Assembly (NCBI GenBank): GCA_021209875.1
Contig: JAGYVD010000001.1
Span: 620,001 to 684,000 of the forward strand
Reading direction: 5' to 3'
DNA length: 64,000 bases
DNA from: Rosellinia necatrix
Taxonomy: Eukaryota > Ascomycota > Sordariomycetes > Xylariales > Xylariaceae
Position numbers and translations under genes: made by a program. This document shows, piece by piece, positions 1 through 11,820 of this stretch; position 1 is the first letter of the stretch, and the number at the start of each line of letters is the position of its first letter. The notes below the pieces were generated by a model. That model ran no database searches, was not told where the DNA came from, and saw only the letters and a list, made by a program, of their open reading frames with translations.

Positions 1-1209
1 CGTGACACATCGTGGTCTTTTTTTATATTGCATAATTCCTAAATCGTACTCCGAGCTGCCGTAATATTCAAACAGCAACCCATAATAAGCAAATGCAACA
101 GTTCACTGAGTGATTTATTATCCGCAGTAGATATCAAGGCTGGGGTAGCTGGTACCACGCAGGTCAGACCTATGAACCTACGGGGTGCATATGAAGAATT
201 GAGGACTCTCTTGTGCTTATGGGGTCTAGGGACAAGGGGAATAGGGGAGATCTGTGACAGTCTCCCCTAATTACACCTACACGATTAGATCCGCCTTCTA
301 ACTACAATTGAGCGCTGCCTGCATTTTTTTTTGCGCTTCGCCAGTTGGTAAAATTCGATTGACAGCGCTTCTTATAAGCGTTCTGTTGAGCACCAGCTTC
401 TGGACAAGGCGACTCTAACATTAACAGAGCTGCTGCATGACATCGCCGTGGCGGAAAGATGGACGGACTCCTCGTAAATGAACACGAGCCGTCATCAGAT
501 GTAATATGAGCAGTTACGATCATAAGCAAGAGCCTAGTTAGTTATGCAGAAAAGAAAACATATTAGCCCAATGCGAGTATGAGCCTGCTTCCAAAAATTC
601 ACAGAGGTAAAAGATTACTGAATTACCAGGGGAGATTGCCAGGCCGGAGTGATTGTAAGATGATTTTTCATTATAAAAGTGGGATATAATATGTCTGTCT
701 CGCGAGAGACGAGGAAAAAGAACGCTAGCCAACCCATTCCCACCACGAAGCCCGAGCGGACGAATTGGCCGTCGTCGGCTTCCTCTATATCTAGCACAGG
801 TCGTACGTAGTAGTAGGAGTAGTAGTTGAACCCAAGCCCGGGAAAACTCCGGAGCGATGACAGACAAAGCAACGACGACCGCCACCACCAACAACATACC
901 GGTCGGTGACCGATGGGGAATAATAAGTCCTGCGACGAAACAAGTATCCGAACAATATTCGATTTGGGGGAGAGAAAGAGGGATAGAAGAACAACAGCGG
1001 CAACAACAGCAACAACATTCAACACCGAATCCAACAGCGGGCGGTGCGTACACGCGCCCGGACCCAAACCCATCTTTTCCCAGTCCAACGCCGAGTGAGC
1101 CCATCCTTTTCCGGCCGTCATACATCTTCGTCATCAAATAGATTATAATTTCCTTCCGTGTTCTCCTCGCTCCGTCCAAGGGCGCAGTAATGAGCGGCGA
1201 TCGCCGTCG
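1..1209. other. gene-free flank, 3' side of the Mps1-like gene
   Basis: I see no supportable gene here. Open frames on both strands around 540-1180 are driven by a CAA/CAG- and GTT/GTA-type trinucleotide-rich stretch (about 800-1030) and match no family I recognise. The segment downstream of the kinase stop (left of 1210) should hold its 3' UTR. Confidence 0.5.
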
Positions 1210-3967
1210 TCACCTCTTGGTGGTGGCGGTGGCGGTGGTCGTAGGAGCTGACTCGGGTTCCTGTCCGATGGCCTTGGCGACGCTCCCCCAGTAGGCCTGC
1301 GGCCAGACGCTCAGGACCTCGGCCTCGGTGGGCATGCGCTCGCGGCAGCGGGTGACGACGCTCTGGATGATGCGGCCGAGCAGCTCCTCCGTGATGGGCA
1401 GGGACCCGGCCGGGGTCTCGACCGGGAACAGGAAGGGGTCCGCCGGCGACAGGAGCTCCTCGCAGGTCGGCCGCAGCCGCTGGTCGCGGTGCAGGCAGCG
1501 CTTCATCGTCCGCAGCAGGCTTGGCGGCACGGGGACCCCGCCCATGCCGCGGTCCCGGAACTCGATCTCGTACTGCCAGTTGATGATGGCGTGGCAGCGC
1601 GTCATGTGGTGCGCGATGTGCCCGAACGGCGGCGTCCCGTACACCATCTGGAACAGGATGCAGCCCAGGCTCCAGATGTCGCTGGGCTTGCCCAGCTTCA
1701 TCAGCTTCGGCCGTGCCGGGTCCGCGTGGGTCCGCCGCCCGCTCGCGTCCGTCGCGTTGAAGTCGATCAGGCTCTCCGGGCTCATGTAGTTGGGCGTCCC
1801 GATCTGCGCCTCGCGGTGCACGTTCATCGTCTCGTCGATCTGGATCGCGTTCGCTATGCCGAAGTCGATGAGCTTGAGCCGGCCCTGTACCAGCACGAAA
1901 TTGGCCGGCTTGAGGTCGGAGTGCACGATGTCGCAGGCATGAACGGCAGCAAGACACTCGAGCATTTCTTGCCAGTAATAGCGTACAAACACGGGATCGA
2001 ACTTTGCGTTTTCCGGCGATAAATTTCGCCTTAAGACGGTTTGGAGGTCTAGTTCTCCCATCTCCATGAGCTATATCACTATTAGCCTCATTCCTCACGA
2101 AAAGATACCCAAGGGGGATGATATAACTTACTAGGCTTAGAATTTGCTTCTCATCGTTCATCTCGTAGTCGACGAGGGTAATTACTCGTTCCACCTTGGT
2201 CAGCTTCTTGAGAAGATCAATCTCTCCTTTGTATCCTTTGACCGTGTTCGCATCTGCTTTCTCGGTAGAGACACGTTTAAGGGCAAACATCTTGCCGTTG
2301 TCTGCGGCTACTCTGTAGACCTTGCCGCTGCCTCCTCGGCCTAGGGAATCTATGCGGGTATAGCACTTCCCGTTGACCTTCATATAATTCCGGCGCCGTG
2401 CCGCTTGCGACGTGGTGGCGGCTCCGGCGGTGGACGTAGCAGCGTCTAGAATGGACATCTTTGGTGGTGGCGGGGGAACCGCCCGGCGCGGTGTATTCTG
2501 GTTAAGGGAGCCCAGCGCCTTTCGTTCTGGGGAGATAGGGCGCAAAATATCGGCATCTGTATTTATTGGGCGAACGGAAGATCTCGCAAAGTCCTTGTCC
2601 AGAAGCAAGCCGCCCGCTGACTTCTCCCTCTTGAACGTCGGTGGGGCTTCATTTTCCTGATCGTGCCTCGATGGTATATCCGGCCTTGGGGGTGGGATTC
2701 TGTAGTGTGGAATCAGGATTTCGTCGAGTTCGGGAGATTTCCGATGTGATCGAACATCTCCCCCCACCTCGCCACCGGGTGACATCCGATACGAACTGGC
2801 TCTTGCTAAGGATTTGGAGCTAACAGGACTGCCCGAGGCAACTCGATCCGGCGCATAGTAAGATGCTAGATGATCCACGGGTTCCATGTCGACAAGGTCA
2901 TGGTGATCCCGGCCGTCTAGATCCTGGTTAGATCCGAGGAGCATCCCTTGATTCTCCGCATCTTCTTCACTCTGTCTCCTGCGCCCTCGGCGCGCTGGCC
3001 CGCTGAGAAAGCTCCCCGGGATCTTCCCTACTCTCTTGACTCGTAGTGAGCTCTGGGGCGCCTGATTCTCGTCATTCCGAGCCCGGAAACCGTTCGGTTC
3101 TGGCCGCGAGACGCTCCCTAAATTCGACTCTGCCTGGTAACGAGCGGCAGTTTGTGGCTCGTCCAGTCCATCATTATCAATCTCATTCGAGGCCGAGTCT
3201 GCTGTCTTCGAAGATAGCACAGAGGAGCCGGCCGATCGGCCCCTACTTCCCGTTGATCCAACCGCTATCCTGACTACGCGGCCCTGTTGACCTGGCGTGT
3301 TGATTTCCTTGTCCTTGATTTCAGAAATATTGGCCTTGTCTTCGACACTTCCGTCCACGCTCGGGGCACGAGCCCTGCTTTGTGATGCGGATAAGGATGT
3401 CGAAGTGGACCTCCTCTTGGGAGGCTTAAACTGCGAAGCGACTGATCCTTGCGACGTAGTGCTCAACCGAACTACCCGCTTCCTGACGGGGCTAGCTTCT
3501 TTGCTGGCCTGGCTCGGAGCTGGAGAAGTTGGCCGTACTAATGGTTGCGCACTATTTGCTCGCGTTTGTCGTTTCTCCTCGCCGACAGAGGCTACCGAAG
3601 CACTGAAAACACTGCGTCGCTTCGTGGGCTTTAACTGCTCCATCTCCACGGGTGGCGAGGAGGGGCGGTGGCTTTGCGCCCGCGTTCGGACACGACCGTA
3701 TTCCTTCTCAGCTTCGTTTCCGCCATCATTCAGTAGCGCCTTTGTGAGAGCACTGAGCTTCATAGGCACGGGGATCTCGTCATCGGAGCTGTCGCCTGTA
3801 TGTTGCGAGTGAGACGCGTGGTTTGCAGGCGCTGGATTTGATTCGGCGCGGCTGAGCTGCGATCTCGAGGTGTTCCTTCTTAAGCCGGATCGTAATGACG
3901 ATTTCCTGGTGAGGGCAGCCGAGAGCCCAACATCGGCGCCGGCTGGCGTGGGCGATGCAGCGGCCAT
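1210..3967 (-). CDS. mph1: Mps1/TTK-family dual-specificity spindle-checkpoint protein kinase
   Basis: Monopolar-spindle kinase, which in the family phosphorylates kinetochore proteins to start the spindle assembly checkpoint. There are two exons (3967-2132 and 2070-1210) around a 61-nt phase-0 intron with donor GTAAGT and acceptor ATATAG, giving 898 residues. Residues 1 to about 525 are a Ser/Arg/Pro-rich, probably disordered region. The kinase domain starts near residue 529 (MKVNGKCYTRIDSLGRG). It has the Gly-rich loop GRGGSGKVYRV, the ATP lysine in FALKRV, the catalytic loop HSDLKPAN (about 662-669), IDFGIANAI in place of DFG-x, and the activation segment GTPNYMSPE. The short segment after the kinase ends in a Thr-rich tail. 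The start is the first ATG of the long frame. The family assignment is strong; the symbol follows the fission-yeast name. Confidence 0.93.
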
Positions 3968-5091
3968 GGATGCGGCCGTTTGTTTATCTTCCGGGCGAGA
4001 TGTATAGATCTGGTATAAGCGATTTGTCGAGGCGTGTCGGTTTGGCGAATTAAATGGCGATTGTCGGGCTGTTCAGGGTTATTTTCGTGTTCAAGCCGCC
4101 CATGCCCTCCCGGAAGCAGTTGTAGGGCGAATACCGAAGTTGCCAACAATCAAGGCGCAAGGTGAAGATGCAATGTTTGTCGCGTATGGCATGGAACACC
4201 TCCTGGAGTCTTTGTGTCCCCACATTAGGTTCGTTAGCGTATTTTTCTGTCGACCGCTGTTGATCGGGCAACGGCCGCTAGGAACCCAATCGAATAATTT
4301 TGCGTCGGCCAATCAGTGAGGCTAATCACCCCTCCAAGACCCATTTTACCCTAGTTTTATGAATCCTAATTGACACCTACCTCCCTACCTAGGATTAGCC
4401 CCCGAGTCCCATTGAAGCAAACACGCATTATAGCATCTATCTTATACGTTCCAAAGTACCTATATCTAATCTACCTAAGGTACCTGCTTTCTACAGCACT
4501 ATTGTATGCTGTATACGTACAAATCACTGCATAACACTGCAAGGTCGGGGTGCATGAACACGTGCTAATCAATTAGAACATACACTACTTCGGTTAACCA
4601 CTCTCTCCTTAATCATCATTTCAAGGTCGTGGTCTTCACGAGCTGCTTATACGTAAGGCCGACGATTTCAGACACGGTTTACGCAGATAATAGTTACCCC
4701 GACAAAAAGCTGTGTCAAGCATTATGCCAAGCTAGATAATTACCGATGGCCAAATGCTGTTATCGAAACGGCATGGCCTCTACTCAGTTGTCATAGAGAT
4801 CGTTCATAACTCATTGCAGTTCTCACTTTGTGCTCTTACTACTTCATATGCAGCGTAACCCATTTTCCACAACATCACTAATTCGGTTCCGGCAGCGTGA
4901 TTTGGAGAAGCAGGACCGGATGTATTTTGCCTTAACCGACTCTAGATATTTCATCTGACTCCAGAATTCCCGAGAACGATCAAATGCAAACCCGCCCGCG
5001 CCAGATGCCATGCATGACCATCGTAGCCCATATTCGGGCCATTTCTCCAATATCATATAACTTCGTTGCCGTGGTATGCGATGTGTGACGC
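3968..5091. other. intergenic: Mps1 upstream region and P2 3' flank
   Basis: About 1.1 kb between the Mps1-like start and the ribosomal P2 stop. The right part should contain the P2 3' UTR. Near 4376-4500 there are CTACCT/GGTACCT-type motifs of the kind scattered through the window. No gene seen. Confidence 0.5.
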
Positions 5092-5545
5092 TTAGTCGAA
5101 GAGACCGAAGCCCATATCGTCGTCGGACTCCTCCTTCTCTGTTACGTGTCAGCGATCTGCAAAATACTATTTCAAGTGACAAGGTGTGAGCATACCCTCT
5201 TCTTTCTCCTCGGCTTTCTTGTCTTCGGCAGCAGCACCACCAGCAGCGCCGCCGGCAGCGGGAGCAGCACCGCCAGAGCCGCCGCTAGGGACGGAGGCGA
5301 GCTTGGAGGAACCCTCGGCAATCAGCTGCGGAATCGCTGTTAGTCATCCATCTGGATTACCGCATGGGCCGACTTCATGGCCATACCTGGTTGATATCCT
5401 TGCCCTCAAGCTCTTCGAGGAGCTTGTCTAGGCGCTCATCGTCGGCCTCAATTCCCACGGAGTCGAGGACCTTCTTGATGTCGGCGGCCGACGGCGAGGC
5501 GTTGCCGGCGAGACCGAGAAGGAGGTAGGCTGCGAGGTGCTTCAT
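5092..5545 (-). CDS. RPP2: 60S acidic ribosomal protein P2
   Basis: Ribosomal stalk protein that, with P1 and P0, recruits and stimulates elongation-factor GTPases. Three exons: 5545-5387, 5325-5196 and 5138-5092, with introns of 61 and 57 nt. The first has a GACTAAC branch site and the second an AACAG acceptor. The spliced product is 111 residues, the usual family length. It begins [15 protein letters not shown], has an Ala/Gly/Pro-rich hinge encoded by exon 2, and ends in the diagnostic acidic tail [13 protein letters not shown] shared by P-proteins. P2 rather than P1 is chosen from the N-terminus ([10 protein letters not shown]). It is transcribed divergently from the SPT2-like gene. Confidence 0.95.
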
Positions 5546-6606
5546 TTTGGAATTTGGTACTATCCCGCCGATTTCTCGTTAGCGTGACGAAATCCGAAGC
5601 ATACGATGGGAGTTGACGACAAAAGCGCTGCGGCGAGTCGGGTATGGGCGTTTACTTACGGAACGAGAAATGTGTAGAACACGAGAAATCAATCGATTTA
5701 ACCGCGAGATTGGGCGGAGACTGAGCCTTCGAGTTCTGTCAGGATGTTCGGGTGACGAGTATGAAGGTGGGATGGTGGAATTTTGGAAAAATGTTCCCCA
5801 GTCAGTGATCTTTTTGCGCAGCGATATAATTCGTGGGCCACTTGTGGAGCAGATATGCACTCATGGATCACCTGATTAGGGTCAGCATAGCATAGATAAC
5901 CTTCTAATGATATATATGCACGTGGCAGAGGCAAAGGGCAGTCGGATGCAGGAAGGTCCCTTGGGCCTTAGCCTAACCGGCCCGCTGCCTAGGGTACTTC
6001 GTGCCTAGGGAAAGTACACTACCTTTAGGCGCCAAGGGCCATTCGTCACTTCCGTCCTATCCTGCCTACCTAGGTAGGTAAGTAGGCAGGCACCTAGGTA
6101 CCTAGGTACACTAGAGCCCTTCCGACCTGAAGGGCCTAAGTCGGCTTGTGGCTTGTGATGTGGCATGGCATCGAACCACGCAATGCCCAATGACGTCGCG
6201 CGTCTTCAGCCACAGCTGGCTTTCTCAGCCGAGATGCCCAGCAACAGCACGAGACCTCTTATCTGATTATGATGTTTCCTGGCGCAACCTCGACCTTCCG
6301 ACCACTTTCTTCTTTGTTCCCTCCAGGCTCGTGCACCATACCCCCTCCGCACCCGTCCCTCGCCTCGATCGCTCCCGGGAACGTACCGGCCGTTTTCTGT
6401 GTATTGTCGAAGCCCTTTGCTTTTTCACACGCCCTTGCTTGGCTCGCCCAGCGCCCCATCGGCTCGCTCCCTAGACACAGAGAGCGGCCACATCACACAC
6501 GGCCCTCCAGCCCATGACTTCTTCAGCCCACGACCACCTCTGACGGCCATCGGCTTTCTCGCCAACGAACACACCCGTATCGCCTCTGCACGTCTTGTTC
6601 CACAAT
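5546..6606. promoter_or_regulatory. bidirectional promoter region between P2 and SPT2-like genes
   Basis: About 1.06 kb between two divergent start codons, so it must contain both promoters and 5' UTRs. It holds a cluster of the palindromic CCTACCTAGGTAGGTA-type motif at about 6061-6110 and a pyrimidine-rich stretch (6290-6420) just upstream of the SPT2 start. I could not assign individual factor sites. Confidence 0.55.
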
Positions 6607-7971
6607 ATGCCGGTATGTATGACTCCAGCGTGCGACTGTGTGCTGTATTGAGGCTCTCTAGCAAGCCCACTCGTTCTAACATGGCTGCCACAACAGATCG
6701 GCGACCTCTTGGCAGAGATTTCCGGCGGGCAGTCGTCGTCGTCTGCTCCATCGCCAAAGGCAGCTACATCGTCGGGTATCAAGCGAAAGGCAGAAGATGG
6801 CTCAAATGGTGGCACGTCGACCAAACTGACCAAGGCACGACAACCTGATGGGTCTTACTCAACTAGTAAGGTCACCCGTGATGGGGAAGGTCGGGTTATA
6901 GAGCGTTCATACTCAGTGTCGCGACCAGTGAAAGCTGCTGCCCCGGGCCAGGCCGCCTTGACAAATTCCTCGACTCTCCCTCATCGTACCAACTCCCCCT
7001 CAACGAACGGACGCAGCGAACCACCCACTGCTCGCAGCCAGCGCATAGTCCCCACATTGGACGGCAGGTCGCCTGCAGCCCCTTCTAACGCCACGCAACT
7101 CAAACGCCATTCGGAGGCCTCTAGTCGCTCGAAGCTAAACCAAAATGCGTCGGCTCCTATGAAGGCCGCAGCGTCAAAACCCCCACTTATTTCATCAATC
7201 GCATCAAACTCGTCCCAGGCGCCGAAGAAAGGTTCATTCAAAGAGATAATGGCTCGTGGGGCGAAAGCACAAGAGGTCATGGGCAAGGTCGGTATGATTC
7301 AACACAAATCTACCGACAAGGCTGTGGCAAAGAAGGAACGTGAAGTCGGCAAGGCGGAGCATAAACCTGGTATAAGTTCGGCTGCCAAAGGGAAGACAGG
7401 GACATCCTATACTGGGACTGGTCGACCTTCCGGCGCCGGGGGGCGTGACCCCAGGCCTCTTGCATCATCAGCACGCCCTGAGCCGAGAAGCGGCCCTGCA
7501 AAGGATGCAAAGACAAGTAGCAAGTCAAAATCTGCCTCTACGGCAAACGATGTGCCCGAGAAGAAGCTCAAGAAGTCCGCAACGGCAACAACCGGCTATG
7601 CCGGGACAGCACGACCTCGTCCGGGAGCCTCGGCGAACAAGGGTTCTTCGAGAGGTGACCAACGTCCCAGGCATGGCGGGCTCCTTGAACCCCCACGAAT
7701 CCGCCGTGCCGGTAAATATGAAGATGACGAAGACGACCTAGACGACTTTATCGAGTATGACGAGGAGGACGATCAGGAAATGGGCCCTCGATACGGCTAT
7801 GACTCGGACGGTTCGAGCGATATGGAGGCTGGCTTGTCAGACATCGACATAGAGGAGAGAAGGGCCGAGATATTCGCTCGGGAGGAAGACAAGCGAGAAC
7901 AGGCCTTAGAAGAGAAATTGAAAAAAGAGAAAGAGGAGCGAAGGCGACGATGGGCAAATGGCGGACGCTAA
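6607..7971 (+). CDS. SPT2: SPT2 chromatin protein
   Basis: SPT2 is an H3-H4-binding histone chaperone that acts with elongating RNA polymerase II. The first exon is only six bases: ATG CCG at 6607-6612. A GTATGT donor, an 84-nt intron with a TCTAAC branch and a CAACAG acceptor lead to exon 2 at 6697. The joined N-terminus reads MPIGDLLAEISGG, as in fungal SPT2 proteins, which decides the start. The product is 426 residues. The middle is Ser/Lys/Ala-rich and low in complexity. The conserved C-terminal SPT2 domain holds RHGGLLEPPRIRR, an acidic patch (DDEDDLDDFIEYDEEDD), SDMEAGLSDIDIEE and a terminal Lys/Glu/Arg helix. It is likely nuclear. Confidence 0.9.
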
Positions 7972-9489
7972 CGCACGACTCACGACCAACCCTGTTTTTT
8001 TTTTTTCTCAATGGCGTTCGGCTACCAGGGAACGCTACAGCAAATTTTACAACGGCATCGCTTCCAGTTTCTTTTCTCTCATCCATAGAGCCCCAACTTG
8101 CATGAAACTTGGCGTTAGGGAGAGTTTCCAACGGGCAACCATTGTATTTGAAAGGTTCAAGAGTCTTTCGTTTCAGCATGTTCTCCATGGCGTTTTCGGA
8201 TACACGGCCAGCGGACTAAAAACCTTTTAGCATGCCATAGGCGGTGTTTTATAGAAGATTCGATATTTCTGTACATCGCATCCCCCGTCCCGCCATTTGG
8301 TTTGCCCATCTGCCTGAAGCTCTATTTACTTCTGAATAGTGGCACGCAAGTGCAAATATGCTTTGGCCAGAAGTTATTCCCATATGAAAGCCACCTTCTG
8401 TACCTATCTCCTTTGTTAGCCCGCCACTTGATAAATAATACGTGCTATCTGTTTATCACATCGCTGTCTTTGATATCTGCCAAGGTTTACTGTGACAACT
8501 TCTGACCGCCGTTACCATTGGCTGAGCTCCCTTGGTGATGAGTTCATCTTTTCTCGGAAGTCTCCTCGTATCTTGAGCATATTCACAACTGCTAAGCAAG
8601 ATACGGTACAGTGTGATAACTTAAGATGGCATATGTTTCTATTGTACCTTTCTTACCTTAAGGTAATAGCTTAAGTTGTTTAGCTCAGGTCCAATCGTGA
8701 TTCGGGTACTGCTGCTTCCAGCAACAACAACATTGGATAAACCGGAAACGGGGGATTTGCTTATTCGTAATTTATTAGTATATACTCTGACCTACCTAGA
8801 TAGGCCTTGCTACCTGCCTAAATTCAGGAACGTGCTTGTCCATACCCCTGGCGTGGGGTCTGTCTACTCATTTACTCAAGGTTGCACTTGTGATTGTTAA
8901 CTGAACGACGTGTTTATGTTGTACCTGCTCTTTTTTCAGAACTACATAGTTTGGCAGCAGCCTTCGAGCTCTACTATGACGTTGATCGCTTGCATAGCTC
9001 AGTAATAAACACCTTCAACAGATCAACGTCGGAGGCGTCCTAGGCGTCCTCATTTACTAAGCCATTCAACAATCCTCTGACTCACCCATTCGCCACCTTG
9101 TACACCTCACAGTTCGCTATCTCTTTTAAACCACGAAGTTAGGCAATAGGCTCTTTACAAAACTGGCATTCACTCGACATACCTTCGAAAAAAGTGGATA
9201 TTCTCCTGCCACCATCGAACCAGGGGTGAATAAGTGTTGCTAATGTTGTCGTAGTTAATGTTGCCTTAGGTACCTATTCCTACCGGTTTCTACCTAGGTA
9301 CTAGGTAGGCACCTACATGGCCATTCTCGCATTCACTGCCTATTGAGTAAGACAGCAACAATAAATAGAGCCGCTTCTGCCGTGCCGGTTAGGTTTTTTT
9401 TTTTTTCACCATCCTCAACCTACATCCCTCTGTCATTCTCTTTCTCGACCCTCAATTTCACACACACTACACTCGTCGCAACAATCACC
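7972..9489. other. intergenic, no gene seen
   Basis: About 1.5 kb following SPT2. Contains a T-run just after the SPT2 stop (about 7995-8006), another TACCTAGGTA cluster at about 9260-9315, and a T-run with pyrimidine-rich leader (9393-9480) ahead of the next gene. No coding region or RNA gene is supportable. Confidence 0.5.
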
Positions 9490-10784
9490 ATGGACCCTCC
9501 TCGCCGTGGAAAGCCCTCGCGGGGTCACGCCTGGCGATCCAGGCCTTATCATTCCAGGGTGCCACGCGAAGAAAGACCCCAGGAAAGAGACACAGATAAC
9601 CACCAGCCGACCGAACATCAACAGCAGCAGCAGCAGCGACACCAGCACCAGCAACAGCGACACCAGCACCACCACCAGCAGCAGCAGCACCAGCAGCGAC
9701 ACCAGCACCAGCAACAGCGACACCAGCACCAGCACCAGCACCAGCACCAGCACCAGCACCAGCAGCAGCAGCAGCACCAGCACCAGCACCAGCAGCAGCT
9801 ACAGCAACAGCAGGAGCAGCAGCAGGAGCAGCAGCAGGAGCAGCAGCAGGAGCAGCAGCAGGAGCAGCAACTGCAGCAGCAGCAGCAGCAGCAGCAACAG
9901 GAACAGGAAGATCGCAACAAAAATGACTACGACATTCGAGTCGACCCGGACTTCCTCGAGCGGTTCAACCGGGAAGCGCACGACGGCCGGGTACCCCCTG
10001 ACCCCAGCACGATCCCAGCTACGTTCAACTGCATCCACTGCAAGAAGTTGGTGAAGCGGGAGGAGAACGTTAGCCCCTGGGTCTGCTAGAGTATGTTCCA
10101 CGTTCACATTCCAACCCACCCCTACTTTCCCTATCCTTCCCAACAAGATTTAAAATAATGTCTTTTTCTTTTTCTTTTTTTTTTTCCCTTCTTTTCCTCT
10201 CTAACTACTCCCTTTTGTTTACACTTCTCTTTCAAAGATCCACACACCTTTACTAACTAACAACCGCGCACACACACAGAGCACAACGGAATACTGATGG
10301 ACTCCGGCCGCATGGTGGTGCGGGCGCCGACGCGCTTCAACCACGGCGAGTACGAGTACGATTGGATCGGCGACGGCGGGCCGCAGCGGTGGAGCTGCTG
10401 CGGGCGCAAGGAGAGCGACGTCCCGCCCTTCTCCCCGTCCCTCCGTCCCCCCCCTCCTCCTCCCCCCTTCCCCTCCTACTTCCTCTCGACCTACGCCCCA
10501 GCCCCTCGCGCCCCGGCCCACGCCACCGCCGCCGCCGCCGCCGCTGCTGCCGCTATTGCGGCGGACCCCTGCGCCTGGCGCAACCACGGCTTCAGCCGCG
10601 GCGACCCGTCCTCCGACCGCCTCGACTGCCCCCCACCTACCACGAGCACGTCGCCGGCGCCGCCGGCTGGCCCGGCTGGTCCATCTACGTCGACGGCAAC
10701 GGCAACAACAGCACCGCCGGCACCGCCGGCGGCGCTGGCGCGGGAGTCGCGGGTGTCGCTAAGTGGGACTGGGCGATGCGTTAA
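9490..10784 (+). CDS. Gln/His-rich protein with C-terminal Cys-rich (zinc-ribbon-like) segments, apparently interrupted
   Basis: I do not recognise an exact family. A first exon from ATG 9490 encodes MDPPRRGKPSRGHAWRSRP, then a long Gln/His tract (codons CAG/CAC, about 9619-9910), then a Cys-pair module: CIHCKKLV, then PWVC. An in-frame TAG (10087-10089) follows. One base later there is a GTATGT donor (10091). A CACACAG acceptor at 10279 would rejoin in phase to a second exon with HNGILMDSGRMVVRAP, then QRWSCCGRKESD, a Pro/Ala linker and DPCAWRNHGF. Near 10629-10634 (a C6 run) the better-looking continuation (TYHEHVAGAAGWPGW, ending 10784) lies in a different frame. One extra C would join them; uncorrected, the frame ends at 10821. 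Either the gene is broken or the sequence has errors. The first segment alone (9490-10089) could instead be a complete short protein. Confidence 0.4.
9619..9910 (+). repeat. CAG/CAC trinucleotide tract (poly-Gln/His coding)
   Basis: Nearly pure CAG, CAC and GAG codons in the sense frame give alternating Gln/His runs, then Gln runs spaced by Glu. Such tracts vary in length by slippage. The same stretch produces long spurious frames in other readings. Confidence 0.85.
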
Positions 10785-10821
10785 GGCCAAAGAAAAAAAA
10801 ACCCTCGGGTCCCGCGCTTAG

Positions 10822-11820
10822 CCGGCCACCTTGGAAGCCTCCCCCCCCTTTCCCCCTTTCCCTAATCTCTGTTTGAGAAATATAATGACTTGACGACGTC
10901 TTTGCAAACCCCCTACCCCCTTCCCCTCACCCTGGTCGAGAACTACGATGACTTGACGACCCCCTTGTAATCCCCCTTTCCCCTCCTCCCCTTTCTACCA
11001 TCTTGTTGTTTGACCTACACTGTTTTTCTGTACTTTTTTTTTTTTCTCTGTACACGCTTGGGTTTGGCGTTATGAGATACCATTAGAAGGGCGGCACAAT
11101 TGTGTTAAATGTCCTGGATATTTCTGTGGCCCTTCTTGGGAGTGTGAAGAACAGAAGGGAAAAAAAAAACAAAGATTTGATCATGTATCATCCGTGCGTG
11201 TTTGTGTTTGGGGATAAGACTACTGGACAGATTCATAGACAGTACAGTCTACGACAGTGCGGGGGCATGTCGTCCATGTTAATATGAAAGGAACGGTTAC
11301 TTCAATACGAGCAATGGTTCCGCGTGAAAGTATAATGCCTTGCTGAGGTCAGTTCATGATAAGAGCAGGCACTCGGCGTGATAATTAATGGACTTGATTG
11401 CCGTGTTTGTTCCCATGTTGTTAAAAAGGAGACAAAAAAAAAACATCAAAAAGAGCCCCTATCCAACGAAGCCGATGTTGAGATATGAAAAGAGTGCCCA
11501 ACAAGCGAGACGGAACCGGACCGTTTCTATATCCAGGCAAGATCACTGATGGATGAAATATCGGTACTCTGATAATAGTGTCCAAGATTAGATATCAGGA
11601 ATTAGAAATCATATATTGGGAGAGCCTATTTTATCTATCGAACAGCCCTTCGAAGCATCATGCGAATGCAGCCTATTCGGCACAGATTGCTGCGGGGATC
11701 AATCCATATACCCATCCCAATAAAAATACAAGCCATAAAGTACTAGATATGGCGGGCAATATCGACTTCATGAGCCGCTCCCTCTGGATCCCTCCGTAAC
11801 TACTGCCAACCCTGAATGTC
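10822..11820. other. intergenic, 3' side of two converging genes
   Basis: About 1 kb between the zinc-ribbon-like gene and the PARP stop. It contains two similar pyrimidine-rich segments, about 10870-10920 and 10930-10990, each with 'ATGACTTGACGAC' followed by CCCCCT runs, so a short local duplication, and a T-run at about 11034-11045. No gene seen. Confidence 0.5.

Noticed and set aside
538..1179. Long frames on both strands downstream of the Mps1-like gene
   Set aside because: They follow a trinucleotide-rich stretch with Cys/Ser/Leu/Val runs, have no family signature and lie in the kinase 3' flank.
9433..9920. Minus-strand frames rich in Leu/Val or Cys/Trp opposite the Gln/His tract
   Set aside because: They are the antisense and shifted readings of the CAG/CAC repeat.
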